This document shows, one piece after another, positions 55,701-62,168 of a stretch of 64,000 nt of DNA (its first letter is position 1; each line of letters starts with the position of its first letter). The stretch is from Acidobacteriota bacterium (GTDB taxonomy: Bacteria > Acidobacteriota > Blastocatellia > Chloracidobacteriales > JADJPF01). Under the pieces are notes generated by a model. It made no database searches. It saw nothing but the letters and a program-made list of their open reading frames with translations, and was not told the origin of the DNA. Where the stretch lies: contig JACQZQ010000112.1 of assembly GCA_016213785.1 (NCBI GenBank), positions 1 to 64,000 on the forward strand, written 5' to 3'. The translations under genes were made by a program, and so were the position numbers.

Positions 55701-55970
55701 TTAGGTCGTAATACTTTCAAGGGGCCAAAATATAAAAATTTTGATTTTTCATTAACTAAACGAACTAATTTTGGTGAAAACAAAGCAGTAGAATTTCGTG
55801 CTGAGTTTTTTAATCTCTTTAATCGTCCGTCTTTTGCTCTTCCAGATAATAATTTAAGCTCTCCTACTTTTGGACAATTTTCCCGTACCCCTGATGTTGC
55901 TAGCGGCTCACCAAAGATTGCAAGTGGTTCTCCAAGAGTAATACAATTTGGCTTAAAGCTGATTTTTTAG
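52722..55970 (+). CDS. Oar-like TonB-dependent outer-membrane receptor
   Basis: About 1082 residues from MKAISLPSL, chosen because AAGGAGGT lies 8 bases upstream and a signal peptide (cleavage near VWAFD, about 27) follows directly. Residues about 30-115 are a carboxypeptidase-regulatory-like beta domain ([28 protein letters not shown]). A plug domain follows ([20 protein letters not shown] ... [61 protein letters not shown]). The rest is a long beta barrel ending QFGLKLIF with the terminal Phe of outer-membrane proteins. This is the expanded Oar/TonB class of Acidobacteria, likely importing large substrates or acting as a surface protein. A terminator follows. Confidence 0.93.
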   Translation: [1082 protein letters not shown]

Positions 55971-55982
55971 ATTTATTAACTT

Positions 55983-56010
55983 AAGACCTAACACTGAAGT
56001 GTTAGGTCTT
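55983..56010 (+). terminator. Rho-independent terminator after the receptor gene
   Basis: AAGACCTAACAC pairs with GTGTTAGGTCTT around a TGAA tetraloop (12 bp, perfect), 13 bases past the stop, followed by TTAATT. Confidence 0.75.
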
Positions 56011-56028
56011 TAATTAAAGGATTTGATT

Positions 56029-57393
56029 ATGAGCCAAGCTAAAAATTTGTGGGAAGTACAGATTAATAACCAAATCCATAAAGCTGATGAAGACACAATA
56101 AAATATTGGGTTATTGAGGGTAGACTAAAACCTACTGACAAAATACGTAGAGAAGGAGAAGATTGGATAGAAGTTACTAGGTTAATAAAACTTAAACCAT
56201 CTAATGCTAATGGTAATACTTCTAATGATGCAAAGCCTACCCTAGTAGAGCTAGAAAATGCTCAAATCCTTACTGTAGTTGCAACAGGAGCCAAAGAAGA
56301 TTCTAAGGAAACTTTCAAAATCAAAGAAAATATTCAAGAAAATATTCAAGAAAATATTCAAGAAAGTACTCAAGAAGATATTCAAGAAAATGTAGAAAAT
56401 GGTGTAAGTCGAAAAGTCACAATTCTTGAGCCTGTTTTTTATCGTAAAGAAAATTGGGATAAGTACTTAAAAGCAACTTGTCAATATCATCCTGAACTTC
56501 AACCAGAAGTTCTTTGTCCAGAATGTGGCGCAATCTTTTGTAAACATTGTGCTCAAGCTAGTGTTGTAGGTGGAAGCTTTAATAAAGCTTCAGAATGTCC
56601 TTTATGTGGCGCTTTATGTAGGTATTATTCAGATGTAAAAGAAAAACTTTTAGCCTTAACAGAACAAAAATCAGAGTTTGGCTGGACGGATTTTAAGATT
56701 GCTCTACAGTTTCCTTTAGGACTAGACCTTGCTCCCATAGTTATTTTTACTATTTTAAGCGGTTTTACTGCTTTTGCTTTTCCTGCTTTTATAACTATTT
56801 CTGTACTTACTATTACTGTTACTAATGCAATTAAAGATGCAAGCGCAGGTGAAAAAGACGCTAGGCAACTTGATTATACTTCCTTTCTTGCAGGCTTTGG
56901 ACAGCCTTTAATGGTTGGTTTAGGGGCTATATTAATTATTGCTGCTCCAATATTTGCAACAGTTATTGGTACATTAAAGACTATTTCAATTCTTTCAGTA
57001 ATAGGGCTGATTTGGGCAATAATTTATTACCCAATTGCCCTTTTAGTTGCAGGACTAACAGAAAGTTTTGCCCAAGTAGTAAATCTTAAGATAGGTTTTG
57101 AGGCTGTTAAAAAAATGGGAGGAGTTTATAAAAAGTTCTTTGGCTATTTTTTTCTTTTAGAACTACCAATAATAATTTTTTATTTAATGCTTCCTGAAGT
57201 TCCTATGATAGAAAAAGAAGGTATAAAAGTTCCAGATGTGCTTACAATTTGTATGTTTATAGCATTGGTTGGGTTTTTCTTTGGAGCACCTTTTTTCTAT
57301 ATAAATACAGTTATGGGTGCTTTAATTGGAAGACTAGTTTTTAAGTCTGCTGATAAGCTAGGGATACTTACTAAAGCAACAACAAAACTTTAA
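56029..57393 (+). CDS. Membrane protein with GYF_2-like domain, ENIQ repeats and zinc-binding motif
   Basis: About 454 residues from the ATG at 56029 (AAAGG 9 bases upstream; the TTG at 56023 is too close). Residues 5-55 resemble GYF_2/DUF4339-type domains (LWEVQINNQIHKADEDTIKYWVIEGRLKPTDKIRREGEDWIEV). Residues about 100-123 are tandem tetrapeptides (ENIQ, ENIQ, ENIQ, ESTQ, EDIQ), encoded by 12-bp repeats. Residues about 145-205 carry a B-box-like zinc motif (CQYHPE, CPECGAIFCKHC, CPLCGALC). The C-terminal half has about five or six membrane helices. It follows the kinase and receptor genes and may be a membrane partner of the kinase. Function unknown. Confidence 0.75.
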   Translation: MSQAKNLWEVQINNQIHKADEDTIKYWVIEGRLKPTDKIRREGEDWIEVTRLIKLKPSNANGNTSNDAKPTLVELENAQILTVVATGAKEDSKETFKIKENIQENIQENIQESTQEDIQENVENGVSRKVTILEPVFYRKENWDKYLKATCQYHPELQPEVLCPECGAIFCKHCAQASVVGGSFNKASECPLCGALCRYYSDVKEKLLALTEQKSEFGWTDFKIALQFPLGLDLAPIVIFTILSGFTAFAFPAFITISVLTITVTNAIKDASAGEKDARQLDYTSFLAGFGQPLMVGLGAILIIAAPIFATVIGTLKTISILSVIGLIWAIIYYPIALLVAGLTESFAQVVNLKIGFEAVKKMGGVYKKFFGYFFLLELPIIIFYLMLPEVPMIEKEGIKVPDVLTICMFIALVGFFFGAPFFYINTVMGALIGRLVFKSADKLGILTKATTKL

Positions 57394-57402
57394 CTAGCTG
57401 GC

Positions 57403-57765
57403 TCATGAGGCTTTAAGCAGTTGTTGTTTTTCCCAGTTTTCAACAGATCGAATAACTTTTAGTTGTGTAATAGGTGAAGTACAAAGGTGTGTTGGCTTAC
57501 TGTTAATTTCTACTAAAAATAAAGCTTTAGCATTGATTTTAATAACTTTATTATCAACTGTTGCTAAGGGGCTTTCTAGAGCATAAAGTAGAACTGCTCT
57601 ACAACCTTTGCTACCAAGATGCCCACCTGAGAGAATTCCACTGCTATTAAAAGGATCTATAATCTTAAATTGATATCTACTATTTTTGGTTTTAATAATT
57701 AACTCATCTTCAGGTTTTAATGAGCTAATTAAAAGTTTTTGCATAATAGGTTGGTCAAAATTCAT
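57403..57765 (-). CDS. Unknown 120-residue protein, candidate sigma-54 target
   Basis: A soluble, mainly beta protein without signal peptide. Notable stretches are PEDELIIKTKNSRYQFKI and GILSGGHLGSKGCRAVLLYA. I do not recognise a family. TTAGGAGA lies 7 bases before the ATG. About 155 bases upstream on the same strand is a sigma-54-like -24/-12 element with dyad repeats beyond it, so it may be controlled by the NtrC-type regulator encoded just upstream. It converges on the zinc-motif membrane protein gene with 9 bases between stops. Confidence 0.7.
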   Translation of the reverse strand: MNFDQPIMQKLLISSLKPEDELIIKTKNSRYQFKIIDPFNSSGILSGGHLGSKGCRAVLLYALESPLATVDNKVIKINAKALFLVEINSKPTHLCTSPITQLKVIRSVENWEKQQLLKAS

Positions 57766-57930
57766 TATATTTTTCTCCTAAGCAACCTACGTATTCTAAT
57801 TGAATATAGTTGCTCTAGTTTTTAAGAACTTTTAAGCCTTTTTCTATCAATTTTCTATCAATTAACAGGTTAAAAAGTTGTAAACATTATTAAGTGTAAA
57901 ACTTAATAAACTTAATTAGACTTAAAGCTT

Positions 57931-57947
57931 ATCAAAAACTGTGCCAA
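57931..57947 (-). promoter_or_regulatory. Sigma-54-like -24/-12 promoter A
   Basis: Minus strand reads TTGGCACAGTTTTTGAT: TGGCAC (the -24 box), five bases, then TTGA in place of TTGC (the -12 box). The GG and the G of the -12 are separated by the canonical 10 bases. Predicted transcript start is about 57921. Confidence 0.55.
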
Positions 57948-58055
57948 AATTAATAAATTTAGGTAATTGATTGTATATAGACTGGTTATACCAATTAGCC
58001 TTAGAGTATTAAAGAGTATTAAAACATAATATTTTTCTAAAGGGGTAATACTGGG

Positions 58056-58092
58056 TGTATAGTTTTAGTACAATGTGTATAAAATCCATACA
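58056..58092. promoter_or_regulatory. Paired 17-bp dyads, candidate enhancer site A
   Basis: Two copies, TGTATAGTTTTAGTACA (58056-58072) and TGTATAAAATCCATACA (58076-58092), are 20 bases apart, about two helical turns. They lie about 135-171 bases upstream of the predicted sigma-54 start on the minus strand, directly behind the regulator gene. The same arrangement occurs at 62091-62126. Confidence 0.6.
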
Positions 58093-58122
58093 GACTGTTG
58101 CTTACATCAAAGGTAAAAATCT

Positions 58123-59577
58123 TTATTCTTCAAATTCTTCTACGCCGCTTTCATCAGTGATTCCATGTTTTTTCATAAGACTATAAAGACGAGCACGATA
58201 AATACCTAAGCTTTTAGCGGCAGCAACTTTATTCCAATTTGTTTTTTCTAGTACAGCTAAAATAGCTCTACGTTCTATTTCTTCAAGTGTAAGGGTTGTA
58301 AAATCTAGATTTTGGCTGTCAAAAGACGTTGTAGGAGTTATCTTAGCTTGTGATTCATTAGAGGTTATTAGGTTTGTTGGCATTAAATTATTAGGGCTTT
58401 CTAAAGCTCTTTCTAAATATAAATCTTGAGAGTGAATTTTTTGGCTTTGGCATAATAAAACAGCACGTTCTAGCACATTATGAAGCTCTCTAACATTACC
58501 AGGCCAAAAATAGCTAAACATTTTCTCATAGGCATTTGAAGTAATTTCTAAAATATTTTTTTGATATTTTTCATTAAATTTTTTAATAAAAGTTTCTGAT
58601 AGTAATGGAATTTCTTCTAATCTTTGTCTTAGGGGCGGGACTTTGATTGTAATAGTGTTAATTCTATATAAAAGATCTTGTCTCATTAAATTTTGCTCTA
58701 CACATTGATTTAAGTCTCGGTTAGTAGAGGAGATCAAGCGAAAATCTGCTGGCAGTTCCTTATTACTACCTACTTGTCGAAAAGTTCTATTTTCTAAAAT
58801 ACGTAATAATTTAGGTTGTAACTCTATAGGCATTTCGCCAATTTCATCAAGAAGAAGCGATCCTCCATCGGCAGCACTTATTAAGCCTTGTTTGCCTTCC
58901 ATTGCTCCTGTAAAAGCACCTTTTACATGACCAAAGAGTTCTGACTCAAAAAGGTCTTTAGGTAAGGCTGTACAATTAACTTTAATAAAATTTTTCTTAG
59001 CTCGTAGACTATTATAATGTATTGCATTAGCAATAAGTTCTTTTCCTGTCCCAGACTCACCTATAATTAAGACATTAGCATCTGTTCCTGCTACTAATTG
59101 AATGGTTTCAAAGACTTCCTGCATTGCGGGACTAGAACCAATAATTGAATAAAACTCTCCTTTTTGACCAAGTTTTTTTCTAAGATTTTCTGACTCTGTT
59201 ACAAGCATCCGTCTTTCTAATGCTTTACTTATAAGTATTTCTAGCTGTTCAGGATCAACAGGTTTTTCTAAAAAATAATAAGCACCAGCTTTAGTTGCTT
59301 CAATAGCACGGGCTAGGCTTCCATGTGCTGAAATTACAATGACTTCTGTAGTTGGAGCAATTTCCTTGGCTTGGCGAAGAATATTCATTCCATCACCATC
59401 AGGAAGATTTAAGTCTGTAAGAATTAAATCAAAAGAATTACTTTTAATTGTTGTTATAGCGCTAGAAAATGTATTTGCTATAGTTACATTATAGCTAAGA
59501 CTACTTAAGATACGTTTTAATGCTTTGGTAATTAAATCATCATCATCAATACATAAGACCGTAGGTGGTTTTTTCAT
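58123..59577 (-). CDS. NtrC-family sigma-54 response regulator
   Basis: 484 residues. Receiver domain 6-118 with the acidic cluster DDDD (11-14), phosphoacceptor Asp55 in LILTDLNLPDGD and Lys105 in EKPVD. AAA+ domain about 143-375 with GESGTGKE (173-180), GAFTGA (220-225) and LLLDEIGEM (241-249). A C-terminal Fis-type HTH (LAVLEKTNWNKVAAAKSLGIYRARLYSLMKKHG) binds DNA. It should activate RpoN promoters after phosphorylation. The histidine kinase gene at 62.2-63.9 kb is the likely partner, with three envelope genes between. The ribosome site is weak. An inverted repeat (59635-59717) lies upstream. Confidence 0.94.
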   Translation of the reverse strand: MKKPPTVLCIDDDDLITKALKRILSSLSYNVTIANTFSSAITTIKSNSFDLILTDLNLPDGDGMNILRQAKEIAPTTEVIVISAHGSLARAIEATKAGAYYFLEKPVDPEQLEILISKALERRMLVTESENLRKKLGQKGEFYSIIGSSPAMQEVFETIQLVAGTDANVLIIGESGTGKELIANAIHYNSLRAKKNFIKVNCTALPKDLFESELFGHVKGAFTGAMEGKQGLISAADGGSLLLDEIGEMPIELQPKLLRILENRTFRQVGSNKELPADFRLISSTNRDLNQCVEQNLMRQDLLYRINTITIKVPPLRQRLEEIPLLSETFIKKFNEKYQKNILEITSNAYEKMFSYFWPGNVRELHNVLERAVLLCQSQKIHSQDLYLERALESPNNLMPTNLITSNESQAKITPTTSFDSQNLDFTTLTLEEIERRAILAVLEKTNWNKVAAAKSLGIYRARLYSLMKKHGITDESGVEEFEE

Positions 59578-59634
59578 GTTTTAATTATTTAGCGAGTATT
59601 AAAAATTTACTTAGCTTATCAAAAATAAAAAAAT

Positions 59635-59717
59635 CTTTCTGTAACAAATTAACACTAAGGAAACCATCATAAAACCCATTTTTAGAAACCCATAAAGTAT
59701 CAATATGTTACAGAAAG
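59635..59717. repeat. Inverted repeat upstream of the response-regulator gene
   Basis: CTTTCTGTAACA (59635-59646) and TGTTACAGAAAG (59706-59717) are perfect 12-base complements with a 59-base loop, which contains AAACCCAT twice. It lies in the 189 bases between the OmpA-like and regulator genes. It could end the upstream transcript weakly or bind a regulator. Confidence 0.5.
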
Positions 59718-59766
59718 AGATTCATTCTAGGGACTCACATTAAAACTATAAAAAGGAAGTTTTAAG

Positions 59767-60519
59767 TTAGGGACTTACATTAAGCTGATTATTTTTAATA
59801 CCTTGATTAATAAGCAAGCGAACTTCTACGCGGCGGTTTTCTTTACGACCTCCTTTTGTAGTGTTATCAGAGATTGGTTTAAGTTCACCTAAACCTACTA
59901 GATTTATTCTATAGGATGGTATGTCTTTTTCTACTAAGTATTGAAAAACAGAGCTAGCCCGTTGTTGGCTTAATTTACGATTTGCATCGGGTGAACCTAT
60001 AGAATCAGTAAACCCTTTTATTTCTATTAAATAGCCTTTTTCTACAGAAGCCTGACTAATTAATTTATCTAGTAGAGCTTTTCCTTCTGCTGTTAATGTG
60101 TATTGATTGGTTTTAAAGAAAAGTGTAGTTAGTTCTTGTTCTTGCCAATTATCGAGACTAGTAATTCTGCTGTTAACCTTACCATCTACCTTAGCGGTTT
60201 CTGCTAAGGAATCACTTCTTGCTTGAGCGGCATCATTTTTTGCCTGTTGAATTCCTGTAGAGCTTTTTTCATCTAAAGTAGAAAGGTCTTTTTGTAGTCT
60301 TGTAGTTGTTTCATCAGTTTTATTAGCACGGCTTTCTAAACTATCTGTTTGGTTTTTTAGTTTTCTTGTGCCATCTTCTAGCTCCGCTGTTCTACCTTCT
60401 AAAGGTGCAACTCGTTCATTGACACTAGTTCTTACATATTTTTTTGAAGCACAGGCAGGAGTAAAAGTTATTACAAAAAATAAAACTACAAAAAAAGATA
60501 CAAGCGATTTTGCTGGCAT
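59767..60519 (-). CDS. OmpA-family lipoprotein with coiled coil
   Basis: 250 residues. Signal with lipobox TPAC (Cys23). Residues about 35-125 are heptad-rich coiled coil (LEGRTAELEDGTRKLKNQTDSLESRA), like Lpp or YbgF-type spacers. Residues about 130-240 are an OmpA-like peptidoglycan-binding domain: FFKTNQYTLTAEGKALLDKL, IEIKGFTDSIGSPDANRKLSQQRASSVFQYL and RKENRRVEVRLL, with the binding Asp and Arg present. It would tether the outer membrane to peptidoglycan. AGGAGG precedes the start. Its 3' end is partly duplicated just downstream. Confidence 0.92.
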   Translation of the reverse strand: MPAKSLVSFFVVLFFVITFTPACASKKYVRTSVNERVAPLEGRTAELEDGTRKLKNQTDSLESRANKTDETTTRLQKDLSTLDEKSSTGIQQAKNDAAQARSDSLAETAKVDGKVNSRITSLDNWQEQELTTLFFKTNQYTLTAEGKALLDKLISQASVEKGYLIEIKGFTDSIGSPDANRKLSQQRASSVFQYLVEKDIPSYRINLVGLGELKPISDNTTKGGRKENRRVEVRLLINQGIKNNQLNVSP

Positions 60520-60602
60520 ATTATAAAGCCTCCTAAAGTTTTTCTGGGTTAAATATTTGCTAATTTAGTAATGTTGTTATTAAAAATTGTTATTAAAAGT
60601 TT

Positions 60603-61094
60603 TTATTGACTTGGTGAAGTTTCATCTATATTAATTTTCCATTGACTATTTTCTTTACTTAAGCTGATGCGGGCATATTGTGGAGCGTTAGTAGCTTTAA
60701 CTTCTAAGCTGGCTTGGTTAGCGTCTATTTTTTCATTACGAAACTCAAATGCTGTAACGTTATTTGCCAGCATTTCCTGAGCATCTTGGTCAATAATGCG
60801 TTTAAGTGTTTGATCTAAGTTAATATCTGAACGGGCAATTGTTTGTTGTAGGTTATTTAAGCTTCTTTCTGAAAGACATTCCCTAACAATTGCATAATTT
60901 CTTTGGCGGACTGCTTGGAGAAAATTATTTGCTGCTTCTGTAGGAGTTTGTAAAACATTTTGTTTTACAGTCGTTGTAGCCACATTATTAGGTGTATTGC
61001 TAGTTGTGCTACTATTTGTATTAGTTTCAGAACTACATGCAGTTAGACTTATTAATAAGAGACTAATAATAAAAAAAATATTAATTTGTTTCAT
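60603..61094 (-). CDS. Small lipoprotein, DUF4878-like
   Basis: 163 residues. Lipoprotein signal MKQINIFFIISLLLISLTAC with lipobox LTAC (Cys20), then an Asn/Ser/Thr-rich linker to about 45. The C-terminal about 110 residues (TPTEAANNFLQAVRQRNYAIVRECLS ... ISLSKENSQWKINIDE) form an alpha-beta unit like DUF4878/NTF2-type lipoproteins, often seen with a leading A-A-x-x-F-L-x-A helix. AAGGA precedes the start. Function unknown; context is envelope. Confidence 0.8.
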   Translation of the reverse strand: MKQINIFFIISLLLISLTACSSETNTNSSTTSNTPNNVATTTVKQNVLQTPTEAANNFLQAVRQRNYAIVRECLSERSLNNLQQTIARSDINLDQTLKRIIDQDAQEMLANNVTAFEFRNEKIDANQASLEVKATNAPQYARISLSKENSQWKINIDETSPSQ

Positions 61095-61211
61095 AAACAG
61101 GATCCTTAAAAAGTTTTTATTTAGAAAAAGAGGAGTTATCTCCTACGGTTATTATATGTTTATATAAAAGATAACCCCTTCAAGCACCTAAGAGAGAGTC
61201 TAGATCAGAAA

Positions 61212-61865
61212 CTAATAAGCGCTTGTAGGTTTAGCTACAGCCCTACTTCCATTAGCTAAAAAGTTTCCTACTAAAGCGCCTTGTGGCCCACTTAAACGTT
61301 GATAAGGATCCTCATTGATATTAACTCTATTAGCTGTGTTAGTTTGCACTAAGTTACTAGAAAACCCTGGTCTTGATTGGTCTATTTGGTTATTTTGGTT
61401 ATTTGAAGTGTTATTGTAGGAAGCATCCTGATCCACTCTATAACGGTTTGAACTGGTTCTAGGCTCTTTTAAGTCTTTACGAGTAAGTGCATAAATAGTA
61501 GAACTGCCACCCCCAACCAAAGCACCTATTCCAGCACCTTTTTTACCACCTATTGCTGCCCCAACTCCTGTACCAACAAGTGATCCTGCGGCAATAGTGC
61601 TAATCGTTCTAGTTTTGCGTCCTTGTCCAGAATTGCGCCTTGCAAGAGAATGGGCTGTCATAGCACCACCACCAATTAAAGCACCTGCCGTAGCGCCTCT
61701 TCCACCGCCAATTAAAGCGCCAACTCCAGCACCTAAAGCCGTTCCAACTCCAATTTTAGCTACTGTTCGAGTTTTAGACTCACGCTTTTCCGCAGCTAAG
61801 GTGTTAACAGAAAACATACTTGCTACTAATAATATTACTAAAAGTATTGACGAAAATTTTTTCAT
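61212..61865 (-). CDS. Secreted glycine-zipper protein, candidate sigma-54 target
   Basis: About 217 residues from MKKFSSILL, chosen because GGAGG lies 7 bases upstream and a signal peptide (cleavage near TLAAEK) follows. Residues about 30-120 carry two glycine-zipper blocks (GTALGAGVGALIGGGRGATAGALIGGG and GTGVGAAIGGKKGAGIGALVGGG), patterns that insert into or associate with membranes. The C-terminal half is Asn/Gln/Ser-rich and probably disordered. A sigma-54-like element lies about 95 bases upstream on the same strand, with dyad repeats beyond it. Role unknown; the cluster suggests envelope stress or surface structure. Confidence 0.82.
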   Translation of the reverse strand: MKKFSSILLVILLVASMFSVNTLAAEKRESKTRTVAKIGVGTALGAGVGALIGGGRGATAGALIGGGAMTAHSLARRNSGQGRKTRTISTIAAGSLVGTGVGAAIGGKKGAGIGALVGGGSSTIYALTRKDLKEPRTSSNRYRVDQDASYNNTSNNQNNQIDQSRPGFSSNLVQTNTANRVNINEDPYQRLSGPQGALVGNFLANGSRAVAKPTSAY

Positions 61866-61944
61866 ATTAGCCTCCAAAATAAGACATATGTATAAATTTA
61901 CTAAACCTATAAAAATCAATAAGTTATTATTTTGTCAAACTATT

Positions 61945-61961
61945 AACCAAAATCTGTGCCA
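61945..61961 (-). promoter_or_regulatory. Sigma-54-like -24/-12 promoter B
   Basis: Minus strand reads TTGGCACAGATTTTGGT: TGGCAC, five bases, then TTGG in place of TTGC. GG to GG spacing is the canonical 10 bases. Predicted transcript start is about 61936, some 70 bases before the glycine-zipper start codon. Confidence 0.6.
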
Positions 61962-62090
61962 AAGGCTAAAGTTTTTAGCAAAAACTTTTAATTTATTGAT
62001 TTATCAGGTGTTAAGGAAATATTGAAGAGAATTAGAAGGATAAATAACAAAAAATAAGCTTTTAATTATTCAAAAACTTTTTGTTTTTAG

Positions 62091-62126
62091 TGTATGGTTT
62101 TAATACATCTGTATGGAATCAAGACA
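62091..62126. promoter_or_regulatory. Paired 17-bp dyads, candidate enhancer site B
   Basis: TGTATGGTTTTAATACA (62091-62107) and TGTATGGAATCAAGACA (62110-62126) are 19 bases apart; a further TGTAT half-site is at 62135. They lie about 155-190 bases upstream of the predicted start of promoter B. The first copy differs from the first copy of site A at 2 of 17 positions. Confidence 0.6.
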
Positions 62127-62168
62127 CACAAAAGTGTATTAGAATAAAAAATATTGCAGAAAAAACAT

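Larger units (their letters stand above)
57766..58122. other. Intergenic regulatory region A
   Basis: This 357-base region separates the NtrC-type regulator (stop at 58123) from the small unknown gene. It contains a sigma-54-like promoter (57931-57947) and a pair of 17-bp dyads (58056-58092), both listed separately. The rest is AT-rich without a frame of note. Confidence 0.6.
61866..62168. other. Intergenic regulatory region B
   Basis: 303 bases between the histidine kinase stop and the glycine-zipper gene. It contains a sigma-54-like promoter (61945-61961) and paired dyads (62091-62126), laid out as in region A. Otherwise AT-rich with no frame of note. Confidence 0.6.

Noticed and set aside
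61597..62025. 142-residue plus-strand frame over the glycine-zipper gene
   Set aside because: Antisense to a gene with clear signal peptide and zipper motifs, and it would cover the sigma-54-like promoter.
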